39,911 bases of DNA from Streptomyces phaeoluteigriseus (GTDB taxonomy: Bacteria; Actinomycetota; Actinomycetes; Streptomycetales; Streptomycetaceae), in contig NZ_MPOH02000002.1 of the NCBI RefSeq assembly GCF_001896135.2, forward strand, positions 187,746 to 227,656, in the 5' to 3' direction. The notes under the pieces are model-generated. The model was given only the letters and a program-made list of their open reading frames with translations. It had not been told where the DNA came from and searched no databases. The position numbers and the translations under genes are program-made. Shown here one piece after another: positions 16,525 through 29,484 of the stretch (the first letter of the stretch is position 1; the number at the start of each line of letters is the position of its first letter).

Positions 16525-16671
16525 CCCTTTCTGCGGCTCCGGGCGGTCTGCCTCGACGTGGTGCGGGTGCCCGCCGACGGCCCTTTCGCACACCGTCGAT
16601 CCCACCGCGACCGGAGCGGTTGCGCCAGCCGGACGGAGCATGCAGACGAACGTTTCTCCTGAGGCCCCGTG

Positions 16672-16697
16672 GTACCCGCACAACGACCCGTGTACGC
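16672..16697 (-). promoter_or_regulatory. SigB-type promoter candidate for ndh
   Basis: On the minus strand GCGT (16697-16694), 16 bases, then GGGTAC (16677-16672). It would give a leader of about 140 bases before the ndh start. It overlaps the opposing candidate at 16690-16714. Pattern only. Confidence 0.3.
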
Positions 16698-16728
16698 CCT
16701 TGTCCTTCGGGTAGGCCCGACGTACACG
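16689..16728. promoter_or_regulatory. Inverted repeat in the ndh-marR divergent region
   Basis: Perfect 8-bp arms CGTGTACG (16689-16696) and CGTACACG (16721-16728), 32 bases centre to centre, about three helical turns. It lies just before the MarR gene and overlaps both promoter candidates. It could be the MarR operator or an mRNA hairpin. Confidence 0.45.
16690..16714 (+). promoter_or_regulatory. SigB-like promoter candidate for the MarR gene
   Basis: GTGT (16690-16693), 15 bases, GGGTAG (16709-16714). The last base departs from GGGTAY. It lies about 50 bases before the chosen MarR start and within the inverted repeat 16689-16728. Confidence 0.3.
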
Positions 16729-16762
16729 ACAAGTGCGGTGGCCGGAGGGCAGCGGGTGTGGA

Positions 16763-17245
16763 GTGCGCGGGGGCTCCGACGACGACCGGCGGGAGAGCCG
16801 GGTGGCGCAGGCCAGGAGGGTCGTCGACGCGGTGGAGAGCCTCGTGGCCGACTGGCTCGCGACGGCGGAGGAGGCCACGCCCCGGCTGCCGCCCGCCAAC
16901 TGCTGGCCCTGCGCACCCGTGCGGCACACCCCGGAGCTGAACCTGACCGCCCTGGCCGAGCGGCTCGGTGTGGGCCTGCCCACCGCGAGCCGCCTCTGCG
17001 ACCGGCTGGAGGCGGCCGGCCTGCTCGAACGCGGCGTCCAGCCGCACAACCGGCGCGAGGTGCGGCTCGTGCTGACCTCCTACGGACAGCGTGTCCTCAC
17101 GGACGTCACCGAGCGGCGCGTCCACCGCCTGGCGACGGTCCTCGAAGCGATGACCCCGGCGCGGCGCACCGCCCTGGAACAGGGCCTGTCCGGCTTCCAG
17201 CAGGCGCACACCGCCCACCACCGGCCGACGGCGCCCGCTGACTGA
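16763..17245 (+). CDS. MarR-family regulator with garbled internal segment
   Basis: MarR-type winged-helix repressor of about 160 aa. The DNA-binding core is LNLTALAERLGVGLPTASRL followed by CDRLEAAGLLER, with wing RREVRLVLTSYG. The dimer helices flank it (ARRVVDAVESLVADWLATAE and the C-terminal helix). Residues read as PPANCWPCAP should be a helix; in the other frame the same bases read RQLLALRT. One lost C at 16892-16894 and one gained C at 16916-16918 explain it exactly. GTG 16763 is chosen; GTG 16733 and GTG 16802 are alternatives. It is divergent from ndh and may control it. It is convergent with the PP2C gene, with 21 bases between. Confidence 0.85.
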   Translation: MRGGSDDDRRESRVAQARRVVDAVESLVADWLATAEEATPRLPPANCWPCAPVRHTPELNLTALAERLGVGLPTASRLCDRLEAAGLLERGVQPHNRREVRLVLTSYGQRVLTDVTERRVHRLATVLEAMTPARRTALEQGLSGFQQAHTAHHRPTAPAD

Positions 17246-17266
17246 CGGGCCGTCGGCGACCGACCC

Positions 17267-18976
17267 TCAGCCCGCCCGCACCGTCCCGCTGTCGATGTGG
17301 CACAGCAGCAGGCACACGTCGTCGTCGCGTTCGGAGTCGCTCAGCATCGGGTCCAGGATGCGCTCGGCCGCGCCGTCGAGGTCCGTGTCCAGCTCACCGG
17401 TGCCGAAGGAACCGAGCGCCCCCGCGAGCCGGTCGATGCCCGGGTCTATGCCCTGGGCGCGCCGCTCCACCAGGCCGTCGGTGTACAGCGCCAGCGTCGA
17501 GCCGGGCACCAGGGGCACGGTGTGGTCGGCGATCTCCTGGTGCAGCGGGATGCCCAGCATGGCCCCCGGCTTGGCGTCCAGCGTGCGCACCCGGCCGTCC
17601 GGGTCGCGCAGCACCGGCGGCGGATGCCCGGCGGCCGCCCACGTCAGCACCGGCTCGCCGGGCTGGAATCGGGCGATGACGGCGGTGGCGTACAGATCGG
17701 GCTGAAGGTGGTGCAGGAAGGTGTGCAGCCGGGTCAGCAGCATGCCGGGGCTGCCGCCGTCGACGGCGTAGGCTCGCAGCGCGGTGCGCAGTTGGCTCAT
17801 CATGACGGCCGCGTGCAGTCCGTGCCCGGTCACGTCGCCGATGACGGTGATCAGGCTGCCGTCGGGCTGCCGGAACGCGTCGTACCAGTCGCCGCCGATG
17901 TTCAGCCCGTACGTCGCCGGCAGATAGCGGGCCGCCAGGCGCAGGCCGGGCGTGGTGGGCAGATCGGTCAGCAGGGCGCGCTGCAGCGTCTCGGCGATGT
18001 CCCGGTTGTGCTCGAAGCGGCGCGCGTTGTCGAGCGCGATGCTGGCCCGCCGGGTCAGTTCGATCAGCATGACGGCGTCGTCCGGGTCCCAGCGCTCGCC
18101 CGGCGGGGTCAGCGTCAACACGCCCAGGGGCGCGCGTCGCGTCGGCAGCGGGACGCACAGCAGCGGCCGGTCGGGATGCAGCGCCGACGGCGGCTGGTCG
18201 TCGACGCCGGGCAACCCGCCGGGGTGGTCGGCGGCGTACTGGGGGCGGCTGGTCCGGGCGGCGACCACCGCGGCCGCCGGGCGCGGAGCGGGCGACTGCG
18301 GGTCGCCCTCGGAGTCGAACAACCAGATGTCGACCGTGCGCGCGTACTCGGGCACCAGCAGCTCGGGCAGCCGGCGCACGATCTCCTCGTGGTTGAGGGA
18401 CGCCGTCAGCACCGCGCTGGCGTCCGCGAGGAAGGTCAGCCTGCGCCGGGCGCGCTCCGCCTCCTGGCGGGCCGCGCGTTCCGCCGCGAACGCCTCGCGC
18501 TGGGCTCGTCCGGCCGCGTCCAGCTCGGCGTGCAGCGCCAGCACGCCCTGGTTGGTCTGGTGCAGCTCCTCCCGGTGGAAGGCGACCAGCTCCTCCTGTT
18601 CGGCGAGCCGGTCCAGCACCACGGCGGTGTCCTCGTCGGCGCCCAGGAGGGCCTCCGCGAGGACATCGGTGTCGTCCGCCACCCCGGCGGACACCGCGGG
18701 ATCGGCCGGCTCGGGGCAGGGCACGGTGAGGTGCCACGGCGGCTCCGCGGTGGCGGGCAGCGGGGCGACCTCGACACGCAGGTGGCCGTGGCCGGCCTCC
18801 AGGCCGAGCCGCCAGCCGCCGCCCTTGGTCAGGCACTGGCGCAGCCGGCCGCTGAGCGCGGTCGCCAGCCGGGTCCGCTCCAGCGGCGCGACGCCGTAGG
18901 CGGCGGCCAGCCGCGCGGCGGCGATCCGGGCGCGCGCCGCGTCGGTGACGGTCGTGATCTGCCAGGTGCGCATCAT
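17267..18976 (-). CDS. GAF-SpoIIE (PP2C) phosphatase, RsbU-like
   Basis: Cytoplasmic Ser/Thr phosphatase of 569 aa. An N-terminal RsbT/RsbW-like remnant covers about residues 1-95 (LATALSGRLRQCL). A coiled segment (AEQEELVAFHREELHQ) follows, then GAF at about 180-325. The C-terminal PP2C domain at about 345-565 shows the metal-binding motifs GGDWYDAF, GDVTGHGLHAAVMMSQ, YTDGLVERR and DDDVCLLL. Known relatives dephosphorylate a STAS antagonist, which then frees a SigB-type sigma factor. The ATG start overlaps the stop of the preceding gene (ATGA), so it is the last gene of the rsbRST unit. It is probably the output phosphatase of the module. Confidence 0.92.
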   Translation of the reverse strand: MMRTWQITTVTDAARARIAAARLAAAYGVAPLERTRLATALSGRLRQCLTKGGGWRLGLEAGHGHLRVEVAPLPATAEPPWHLTVPCPEPADPAVSAGVADDTDVLAEALLGADEDTAVVLDRLAEQEELVAFHREELHQTNQGVLALHAELDAAGRAQREAFAAERAARQEAERARRRLTFLADASAVLTASLNHEEIVRRLPELLVPEYARTVDIWLFDSEGDPQSPAPRPAAAVVAARTSRPQYAADHPGGLPGVDDQPPSALHPDRPLLCVPLPTRRAPLGVLTLTPPGERWDPDDAVMLIELTRRASIALDNARRFEHNRDIAETLQRALLTDLPTTPGLRLAARYLPATYGLNIGGDWYDAFRQPDGSLITVIGDVTGHGLHAAVMMSQLRTALRAYAVDGGSPGMLLTRLHTFLHHLQPDLYATAVIARFQPGEPVLTWAAAGHPPPVLRDPDGRVRTLDAKPGAMLGIPLHQEIADHTVPLVPGSTLALYTDGLVERRAQGIDPGIDRLAGALGSFGTGELDTDLDGAAERILDPMLSDSERDDDVCLLLCHIDSGTVRAG

Positions 18977-20015
18977 GGGCGGTCCGGCGGGGTCGGGGAC
19001 AGGACGGCCACGGCGGTGTCGTCACGCACCGGGCGGGCGGAACTGCTGGTGTCGCGCACGATCACCGCCGCGCTCACCGCGGGGTCGGCCGCCGCCGGCC
19101 GGAGGTCCGCGGGCGGTGCCCAGCGGCTGGGCAGCCCGTCGCTGTGCAGGACCAGCAGGCGGTCGGCCGCCCACGGCACCACGGTCTCCGGCAGCCTCGT
19201 GGGACTGTGCGCGCCCACGATGCCGGGCCGGGAGAGCAGATGACGCCAGGTGTCACCCTCGAGCAGCCGCGCTCCCACGTTGCCGATCCCGGCGAACCGC
19301 AAGCGCTCGGACGGTACGTCGAGCTGGGCCACCGCGACCGCGGCGCCCCGGGTGCCGCGCAGCGCGGTGTCCAGGCGGTGCAGGATCTCGGCGGGCGGGA
19401 GATGGGCGCTGCGGTGCGCCTCGTCCACGGCCGCCGTGGAGGCGCGGGCCGCTCGGGGCCGTGGCCCAGCCCGTCGGCGAGCATCAGGGTCAGCAGGTCA
19501 CCGGCCCGCACCCAGGTCCAGGCGTCCCCCGAGCACGTGGCGCGGGCGAAGGGGATGTTCACCCCGCCGGCCCGCGCCGGTGCCGGATCGCGGGGGTCGG
19601 TCCGCGCGGCGGCACCGAGCCGGGCCAGCGCGACCGTGCCGCGCCCCGGGACGCTGTGCAGGTCGAAGCCGTCGCAGACCCGTCGGCAGGTTCCCAGCCC
19701 GGCGCCGAGGGAGCCCGCCGTGGAGAACCCATCGCCGAACGCGGTCGGCACGTCGGTCATGCCCCGGCCGTGGTCGACGGCCGCTATCTGTACGACGACC
19801 CCGCCCCGGCCGGCGGGCGGCGGGACCATGTCGACGAGGAGCTGCCCGCCGCGGGCGTGCTTGAGGAGGTTGGTGGCCAGTTCGGTCGCCACCAGCGCGG
19901 CGGCGGCCGTACGTTCCTCGTCCAGGCCGACGAGCGCCGCGGCCTCCTCCGCGGCGACGCGTGCGTCCCGCACCCGCGTCGAGTCGTGCACCGGCACGTC
20001 CCACACCCGGGGCAT
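18973..20015 (-). pseudogene. ATPase-PP2C phosphatase, frameshifted
   Basis: Protein of about 347 aa with an N-terminal RsbW-type ATPase domain and a C-terminal SpoIIE-type phosphatase domain. The ATPase part has the N-box VATELATNLLKHARGG and acidic strand AAVDHGRGMTD, with a loop FSTAGSLGAGLGTCRRV. The phosphatase part has LADGLGHGPE, FAGIGNVGARLLE and VLHSDGLPSRW. It resembles RsbX-like feedback phosphatases fused to an ATPase. The frame breaks at 19450-19455, directly after GLGHGPE. One missing G restores E-A-A-R-A-S-T-A-A-V-D-E-A-H. ATG 20015 overlaps the rsbT stop (TGATG). Apart from that one base the gene is intact, so a consensus error is likely. Confidence 0.85.
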
Positions 20016-20457
20016 CAGGGTTCCTCGCGCTGCCGGGGCGTCCGGGTCGCCCAGGAGGTCACGGTGACCGTCGTACCGGTACCGGGCGTGGTGTCGATCG
20101 CGAACTCGTGCACCAGCCGCCGGGCCCCGCCGAGACCCATGCCGAGGCCCCCGCCGGAGGTGAAGCCGTCGCGCAGGGCCTGCTCCACGTCGGGGATGCC
20201 CGGCCCGGAGTCGGAGAACACCAGCCGCAGCCCCTGCACCCGGCCGTCGGTGAGCGGCACCGCCCGCATCTCGCCGCCCCCGCCGTACACAAGCGTGTTG
20301 CGGGCCAGTTCGCTGGCGGCGTGACCAGCTTGGTCTGTTCCACCAGGCCGAAGCCGAGTGCTGCGGCGGCCTGCCGCACATGCTGCCGTACCCACACCAG
20401 GTCCAGATCGGAGCGGATCGGCAGGCGGGCCTCGACGCCCGCGGCCGTCCCGCTCAC
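20015..20457 (-). pseudogene. rsbT: RsbT-like switch kinase, frameshifted
   Basis: Serine/threonine kinase of the RsbT family, about 147 aa when repaired. In known stressosomes RsbT phosphorylates RsbS and RsbR, is released, and then activates a PP2C phosphatase. The first part reads LVWVRQHVRQAAAALGFGL-VEQTKLVT. The rest reads ASELARNTLVYGGGG, FSDSGPGIPDVEQAL and GGGLGMGLGGARRLVHEF, in the neighbouring frame. The break is at 20316-20323, inside the N-box; one missing G restores TKLVTAASELARNTL. GTG 20457 overlaps the rsbS stop (GTGA). If the break is real, the kinase is inactive and the switch cannot work. Confidence 0.88.
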
Positions 20458-20870
20458 CGAGGCTCCCGGCGAGGGCCGGGCGCCGCCGTGGCGTCCACCC
20501 GCCCGAGCAGTTCCAGGGCAGCCTCCGTGCTCAGCGCGGTCCGCAGGCCCGGCAGCGTCAGGCCCAGTTCCACCAGCGTGAGCGCGACCGCGGGCCGCAT
20601 TCCGGCCACCACGGTCTGCGCGGCCAGCAGCCGGGCGTTGGCCGCGATCTCTGCCAGCACCCGCCCGAGGAAGGAGTCGACGATCTCGACACCGGAGATG
20701 TCGATGACCACGCCGGTCACCCGGCTGCGGGCGATCGCCTCCACGATGTCCTGCCGGAGCTGCTCCGCCGTGCCGTCGTGCAGTTCCCCCTGAAGGGTGA
20801 CCAGCAGGATGTCGCCCAGTCTGAGCACCGGCACGATGGCCCCGCCGGCACGCGAGTAGTCGTCGTTCAC
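20454..20870 (-). CDS. rsbS: RsbS-like STAS antagonist
   Basis: STAS-domain protein of 138 aa, scaffold component of the stressosome. The core is VPVLRLGDILLVTLQGEL and VTGVVIDISGVEIVDSFLGR; the serine in IVDSFLGR corresponds to the phosphorylated serine of RsbS. It is followed by VVAGMRPAVALTLVELGL. GTG 20870 overlaps the rsbR stop (GTGA), so it is translationally coupled, and no separate ribosome site is needed. Order rsbR-rsbS-rsbT with overlapping stops and starts matches the classical module. A function upstream of a SigB-type sigma factor follows from the family. Confidence 0.9.
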   Translation of the reverse strand: MNDDYSRAGGAIVPVLRLGDILLVTLQGELHDGTAEQLRQDIVEAIARSRVTGVVIDISGVEIVDSFLGRVLAEIAANARLLAAQTVVAGMRPAVALTLVELGLTLPGLRTALSTEAALELLGRVDATAAPGPRREPR

Positions 20871-21766
20871 CGTGGACCCGTACCGCCGGGCGTCGCCTGC
20901 ACGATGCCGGCGCCCAGCTCGTGCAGGGCCCATGCCAGGGCGTCGGCGAGACCGGCCCGGGTGATGACGGTGCCGAGGTCGAGGCCGAGGTGGACGATGG
21001 TCTGCGCGATCGCGGGCCGGATGCCCGAGACGACGCACTCCGCGCCCATCAGCCGTACCGCCGCGACGGTCTTCATCAGGTGCTGCGCGACCAGCGAGTC
21101 GACCGTCGGCACGCCGGTGATGTCGAGGATCGCGTACCGGGCCTGCTGGTCGACGACCGCCTCCAGCAGGGTCTCCATCACGACCTGGCTGCGCGCGCTG
21201 TCGAGCGTGCCGATGAGCGGTACGGCGACGATGCCGTCCCAGAGCTTGATGACCGGCGTGGCGACTTCCAGCAACTGCATCTGCTGCCGGTCGATGAGGG
21301 ACTGCACCTCCGTGAGCGCGGTCTCCATCACGACCAGCCGCAGGGTGCCCATCAGGACCGTCAGGGCCTCCGTGGACTCCCGGACACGGTCCGCCGGCGC
21401 GTCCGGCAGGTCGGCGACGAGCAGGTTCACCACGGGCGCCCGCAGCGCGTCCACCTCGCTGGAGACCTGTGCGCTGGACAGCCCGGACCGCGAACGGGCG
21501 GCCGCCATCCGCGCCAACTGCTCGCGCACGACCGTGAACCCGGCGCTGTCGGAATCCTCCACCCGCCCGGAGGCGGCGACCTGGGCGAGGGCGTCGACGA
21601 CGCTCCGGCCCGCTTCCACCGCCTCGTCGCGCGAGACGGTGAACACCGCTCGGAACAGGGGTTCGTCGGCCCAGCGCTGGGCGATCTGCTCCCGGCGGCG
21701 GTTCAGGAAGGTCCCGACCTCGTCCGTCGGGCTTCCGTGCGGTGCGGCCGCTTCGTGCTCCGGCAC
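20867..21766 (-). CDS. rsbR: RsbR-like stressosome sensor protein
   Basis: Protein of 299 aa with an N-terminal helical RsbR domain (about residues 15-165, globin-like or related sensor fold) and a C-terminal STAS domain (about 175-290). In the STAS part, ILDITGVPTVDSLVAQHL and CVVSGIRPAIAQTIVHLG carry the positions phosphorylated in B. subtilis RsbR; one is serine here, the other the threonine of IAQT. GTG 21766 is chosen because AGGAG lies 9 bases upstream; longer starts lack a site. It is the first gene of a five-gene coupled unit (rsbR-rsbS-rsbT-ATPase/PP2C-GAF/PP2C). An AT-rich palindrome lies 148 bases upstream. Confidence 0.9.
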   Translation of the reverse strand: MPEHEAAAPHGSPTDEVGTFLNRRREQIAQRWADEPLFRAVFTVSRDEAVEAGRSVVDALAQVAASGRVEDSDSAGFTVVREQLARMAAARSRSGLSSAQVSSEVDALRAPVVNLLVADLPDAPADRVRESTEALTVLMGTLRLVVMETALTEVQSLIDRQQMQLLEVATPVIKLWDGIVAVPLIGTLDSARSQVVMETLLEAVVDQQARYAILDITGVPTVDSLVAQHLMKTVAAVRLMGAECVVSGIRPAIAQTIVHLGLDLGTVITRAGLADALAWALHELGAGIVQATPGGTGPR

Positions 21767-21913
21767 TGCCTCACTCCTCGTCTGTGTCCTGCCGCCGTCC
21801 ACGGGCCCCGGCCGGTGGAACGGCGTTCGACCTCCGTGGCGGCCGGACCTGCGCCGCGACACCTGTGCGGCGGAGCCTGTCACCCGCCCCGCTCACTCTC
21901 TTGCCCGCCCCGC

Positions 21914-21935
21914 ACAGTTGTCAAATGGCAACTGT
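21914..21935. promoter_or_regulatory. AT-rich 22-bp dyad upstream of rsbR
   Basis: Perfect 7-bp arms ACAGTTG and CAACTGT around an 8-base centre that itself partly matches (CA..TG). It lies between the stop of the STAS gene (21949) and the rsbR start (21766). Its base composition is unlike its surroundings, which favours a regulator-binding site over a GC-type terminator. The bound protein is unknown. Confidence 0.5.
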
Positions 21936-21948
21936 CGCACGGCCGGAT

Positions 21949-22335
21949 CTAAGGGGCTTCGGGCGACTGCTGCGACCGGTCGATCAGCGCCAGGGCGTCG
22001 TCCACCTTGTCCGAGATGGGGACCGTGATACTGACCCCGGTGAGGTCCAGGACCCGGCGCACGGCCGGGGTCGGATCGATCACATGCACGCTGCCGGGCA
22101 GCTCTCGCGCCTCCTGGTACACGCGCAGGATGATGTTCATCCCGGACGAGTCCATGAACGGCACCGCCGACAGGTCCAGCAGGAAGTGCCGTCGGCCGTG
22201 GTGGAGCTGGTTCGCCAGATGGGCCTGGAACTCCGTCGCGGTGTCGAGGTCCAGATGACCCTCGACCGTGACCAGGGCCACGTCCTCGCGGGGCAGGGTG
22301 ACCTCGACGGACAGCGGGTTCTGGGCGATGGACAA
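21949..22335 (-). CDS. STAS anti-anti-sigma factor (SpoIIAA/RsbV type)
   Basis: Single STAS domain protein of 128 aa. The core is VALVTVEGHLDLDTATEF followed by FLLDLSAVPFMDSSGMNIIL; the DSSG serine is the site phosphorylated by RsbW-type kinases and dephosphorylated by PP2C enzymes. The unphosphorylated form binds the anti-sigma factor and frees the sigma factor. The best start is TTG at 22335, placed 6 bases after GGAGG; no ATG or GTG fits. It has its own SigB-type promoter candidate at 22490-22514, with a hairpin in the leader, which would give positive feedback. Confidence 0.9.
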   Translation of the reverse strand: MSIAQNPLSVEVTLPREDVALVTVEGHLDLDTATEFQAHLANQLHHGRRHFLLDLSAVPFMDSSGMNIILRVYQEARELPGSVHVIDPTPAVRRVLDLTGVSITVPISDKVDDALALIDRSQQSPEAP

Positions 22336-22414
22336 GGGTACCTCCGAAAACTGACGGTCCGGGCTTTCTGCTCCGGCGGGTGACCACGCTGCGCGGCCGG
22401 AGCGCAAGCGGTCG

Positions 22415-22446
22415 GGAGGCACACGGGCCTCGGCCCGTGCACCTCC
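22415..22446 (-). promoter_or_regulatory. Hairpin in the STAS gene leader
   Basis: Arms of 14 bases (7 + 5 pairs around a 2-base internal mismatch) with CACGGGC / GCCCGTG next to a 4-base loop. It lies between the promoter candidate (22490-22514) and the TTG start at 22335. It could instead terminate transcripts of the upstream PP2C gene. Confidence 0.45.
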
Positions 22447-22489
22447 CCATCCCACCTGCGGATCCCGACCTCGCATCGCGGACCACCGG

Positions 22490-22514
22490 ATACCCCCGAA
22501 CGCGACAGCCATGC
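22490..22514 (-). promoter_or_regulatory. SigB-type promoter candidate for STAS gene
   Basis: On the minus strand GCAT (22514-22511), 15 bases, then GGGTAT (22495-22490). It is a full match to GNNT-N14-16-GGGTAY in the gap between two minus-strand genes. It would start transcription near 22480 and read toward the STAS gene. Confidence 0.5.
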
Positions 22515-22535
22515 GTCCTCGGCCGGGTGAACCCG

Positions 22536-25156
22536 CTAACTGAGCCTGATGCCCACGATGCAGGTGTCGTCGTCCGTGTCGGACCTGCTGTAGGTGAGCA
22601 GCCGGTCCAACTGCTGGTCCAGCGACGGCGCCACCGTGCGCGCCTGCCTCAGCAACTGCGTCAGGGACTCCTCCACCGACCGGTCCCGCCGTTCGATGAG
22701 GCCGTCGGTGTACATCAGCAACGTGTCCTCGGCCGCGAGCTCGATCTCCTCCTCCTCGTACGAGGTCTCCGGTACGACGCCCAGCAGCATCCCCTTCAGC
22801 AGGGGCATCGGAGCCGCGCTCGAGCCGCGCACCAGGACCGGCGGCAGATGGCCAGCCCTGGCCCATCGCAGGGTGCGCCGGACCGGGTCGTACAACCCGC
22901 ACACCGCCGTCGCCGTGACGGCTCCCGTCAGATGGTGGGCGACGATGTTCAGCCAGGACAGCAGCTGGCCCGGCCCGGCGCCGGTCACGGCGAGCCCGCG
23001 CAGCGCGTTGCGCAGGACGACCATGCTGGTCGCCGCCTCGATGCCGTGCCCGGCCACGTCGCCGACGCACAGCATCACCAGCCCGGACGGCAGCACCACG
23101 GCGTCGTACCAGTCGCCGCCGACGAGTTGCTCCTCCTCGGCCGGCCGATAGCGGACGGCCACCTGGAGGTCCGCCACCTCCAGCGGCGCTCGCGTGGGCG
23201 GCATGATCGCGTGCTGGAGCTGAAGGGCCAGCCGGCTGCGCTCGCTGGCGTGCTGCTCGGTCTGGGCGAGCTGGTCGCGCGTGGCGGCCAGCGCCACCTC
23301 CGTCCAGTGCTGGGCGGAGATGTCCTGGTACGCGCCGCGTACGGCCACCAGCTGCCTGTGGGCGTTGAGGACCGGCTCGGCGACGATGCGCATGTGCCGG
23401 GTCACCCCGTCCGGCCGCTGGAGGCGGAAGGCGGCGGACGCCGGACGCCGGTGGTGCAGCAGAGTACGCAGGAAACGGCCGATGGAGACCGCGTCGTCCG
23501 CGTGGGCGTGGGCTCCCAGTTCCTCCAGCCGCACTGGGCGGCTCGACGGATCCCGCCCGTACAGCGCGAACAGCTGATCGTTCCACGTCGTCTCGCCCGT
23601 CAGCACGTCCTCCTCGAAGCCGCCGATCCGGCCGAGGCGTTGGGCGTGTTGCAACAGGCTCGCCAGCCGTGCCGTCTCGTCCTCGATGCGCCAGATGAGC
23701 AGCACACAGGTGCCGTGCCGGCTGATGCTCAGGTCCGCGACCGCCGACAGCGGCACCTCGTCGACCAGCGCGGTCAGGCTCATACGGCGGGCCCGGAACG
23801 GTTCGCCCGTGGCATGGACCCGCTCGATGCGCTGGAAGAGGTCGCTGCCGACCGCCGCCATCGGGTAGGCCTCCAGCAGCAGGGCGCCGTTGACCACGGC
23901 CCGCGGCCGGCCCGCCGGATCGAGGAAGTGGTCGTTGACGTGCTGGATGCGGAAGTCCACCAGCTGTCCCGCCTCGTCGACGAGCGGCACGAGAACCAGC
24001 GCCGGGTCGTGCAGACCGTCCGCGAGGTCCATCAGCTCGGAGGCGTCCGGCAGCACCCGCGGCTCCCGGTCGGCGACCTGGGCATGGGGATACACCTGGA
24101 GCGTGTGCGCGCACAGCTCCGCGAGAGCCTCCACCTGGCGTACGACCTGAGGCGGCTGCGGCTCCAGGAACGATGGCCAGGCGATCTCCAGGACACCGTG
24201 GATCCGACCGCCGGTCCCGGCGGGAACGGCGACCCGGCCACCTTCCGGATAAGCCTGTCGGCCGATGGTGGGCAGCCCGGTCTGCGCCAGCGAGCCGATC
24301 CACTGGCCCGCCAGCTCGGTGAGGCCGAGCCGGCCCACGGTGGCGACGTCCGGCGGGACGTAGTGCCAGCGGTCGGCCTCGACCGGGGCGAAACCGGCGC
24401 TTCCCGCGAGGGTGAGCGAACCGTCGGAGCCCGCCGACCAGATCGCCACCGCCACCGCGCCCAGTGGGCCCAGCGCGTGCTGGAGGAGGGAATCGGCGAC
24501 GGCCTGCGTGTCCGGGGCCGCCAGCGCGCCGCTCTCGGCGGCCCGCAGCCGCACGGCCGCGGACTCGGCCGCCACGGACCCCGTGACGGCCGCCATGAAA
24601 GCGTCGGTCACCTCGGAGACCCGGTCCTTCGAGGCCCGGTTGATGACCTCCACCGCGAACTCCAGCGGCGTCACCCCCGCCTGCCGGGCCAGCTCGGTGA
24701 GCTGCCGGGCGGCCTCCGCGGGCCCGCAGCCGAGCCGCTCCACGAGGATCCCCTTGGCCAGTTCGACCAGCGCGCGGCCCTCGGCATCGGCCTGCGCCGC
24801 CCTCACCTCGCGCCGCAGCCGCTCGACGGTTGCCGCGAGGCGTCCCACGGGGGAGGGGGCGGCCTCCCGGCCGCCGGGCGTGCGGGGGTGTTCGTGCGCC
24901 GTGCCACCGGCGTCACCGGCCGCCTCCGGGGGTGGCGTGGCCGGTCCCGGAGGGCCGGCCCGGGCCCGGCGACGGCCAGGTCGCCGGAGGCCGGGTCGGC
25001 GGCGCGCTGCGCCTCCGTGGACGGTGTGGCCGGGCCCGGGGCCGACGCGACCGGTTGCGCGACGCGCGCCGTATCGGCGGGCGGCATCGGGGACGCGGCC
25101 GGCGTCGGCCGGGACGGGTCCTCGTTCCGCTCGGACTGCTGGTCGGACGTGTTCAC
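22536..25156 (-). CDS. ANTAR-GAF-PAS-SpoIIE phosphatase (5' part off-frame)
   Basis: Multidomain PP2C phosphatase, about 870 aa. A Pro/Ala-rich tail is followed by an ANTAR-like helical domain (GRALVELAKGILVERLGCGP, ARQAGVTPLEFAVEVINRAS), then a GAF-like part and PAS-type sensor segments (WNDQLFALYGRDP). The PP2C domain contains GGDWYDAVVLPSG, GDVAGHGIEAATSM, YTDGLIERRDR and DTDDDTCIVGIRL. The main frame can start only at GTG 24848, which has no ribosome site and cuts close to the ANTAR part. GTG 25156 (MNTSDQQSERNEDPSR), with GGAG upstream, starts a short frame that runs into it if one base is restored at 24945-24975. It lies 53 bases after the poly-HAMP kinase. An ANTAR fold suggests RNA binding, but that is inference. 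Confidence 0.85.
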
Positions 25157-25209
25157 GGTGCGATGACTCCTCGGCCGGTGCGCCTGGTGCTCGGACGGGC
25201 GGACCGCTC

Positions 25210-29484
<4,275 letters not shown>

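Noticed and set aside
22380..25166. Plus-strand open frame of 928 codons opposite the ANTAR-PP2C gene
   Set aside because: His/Arg/Gln-rich composition, no domain, and it covers a PP2C gene with all metal-binding motifs.
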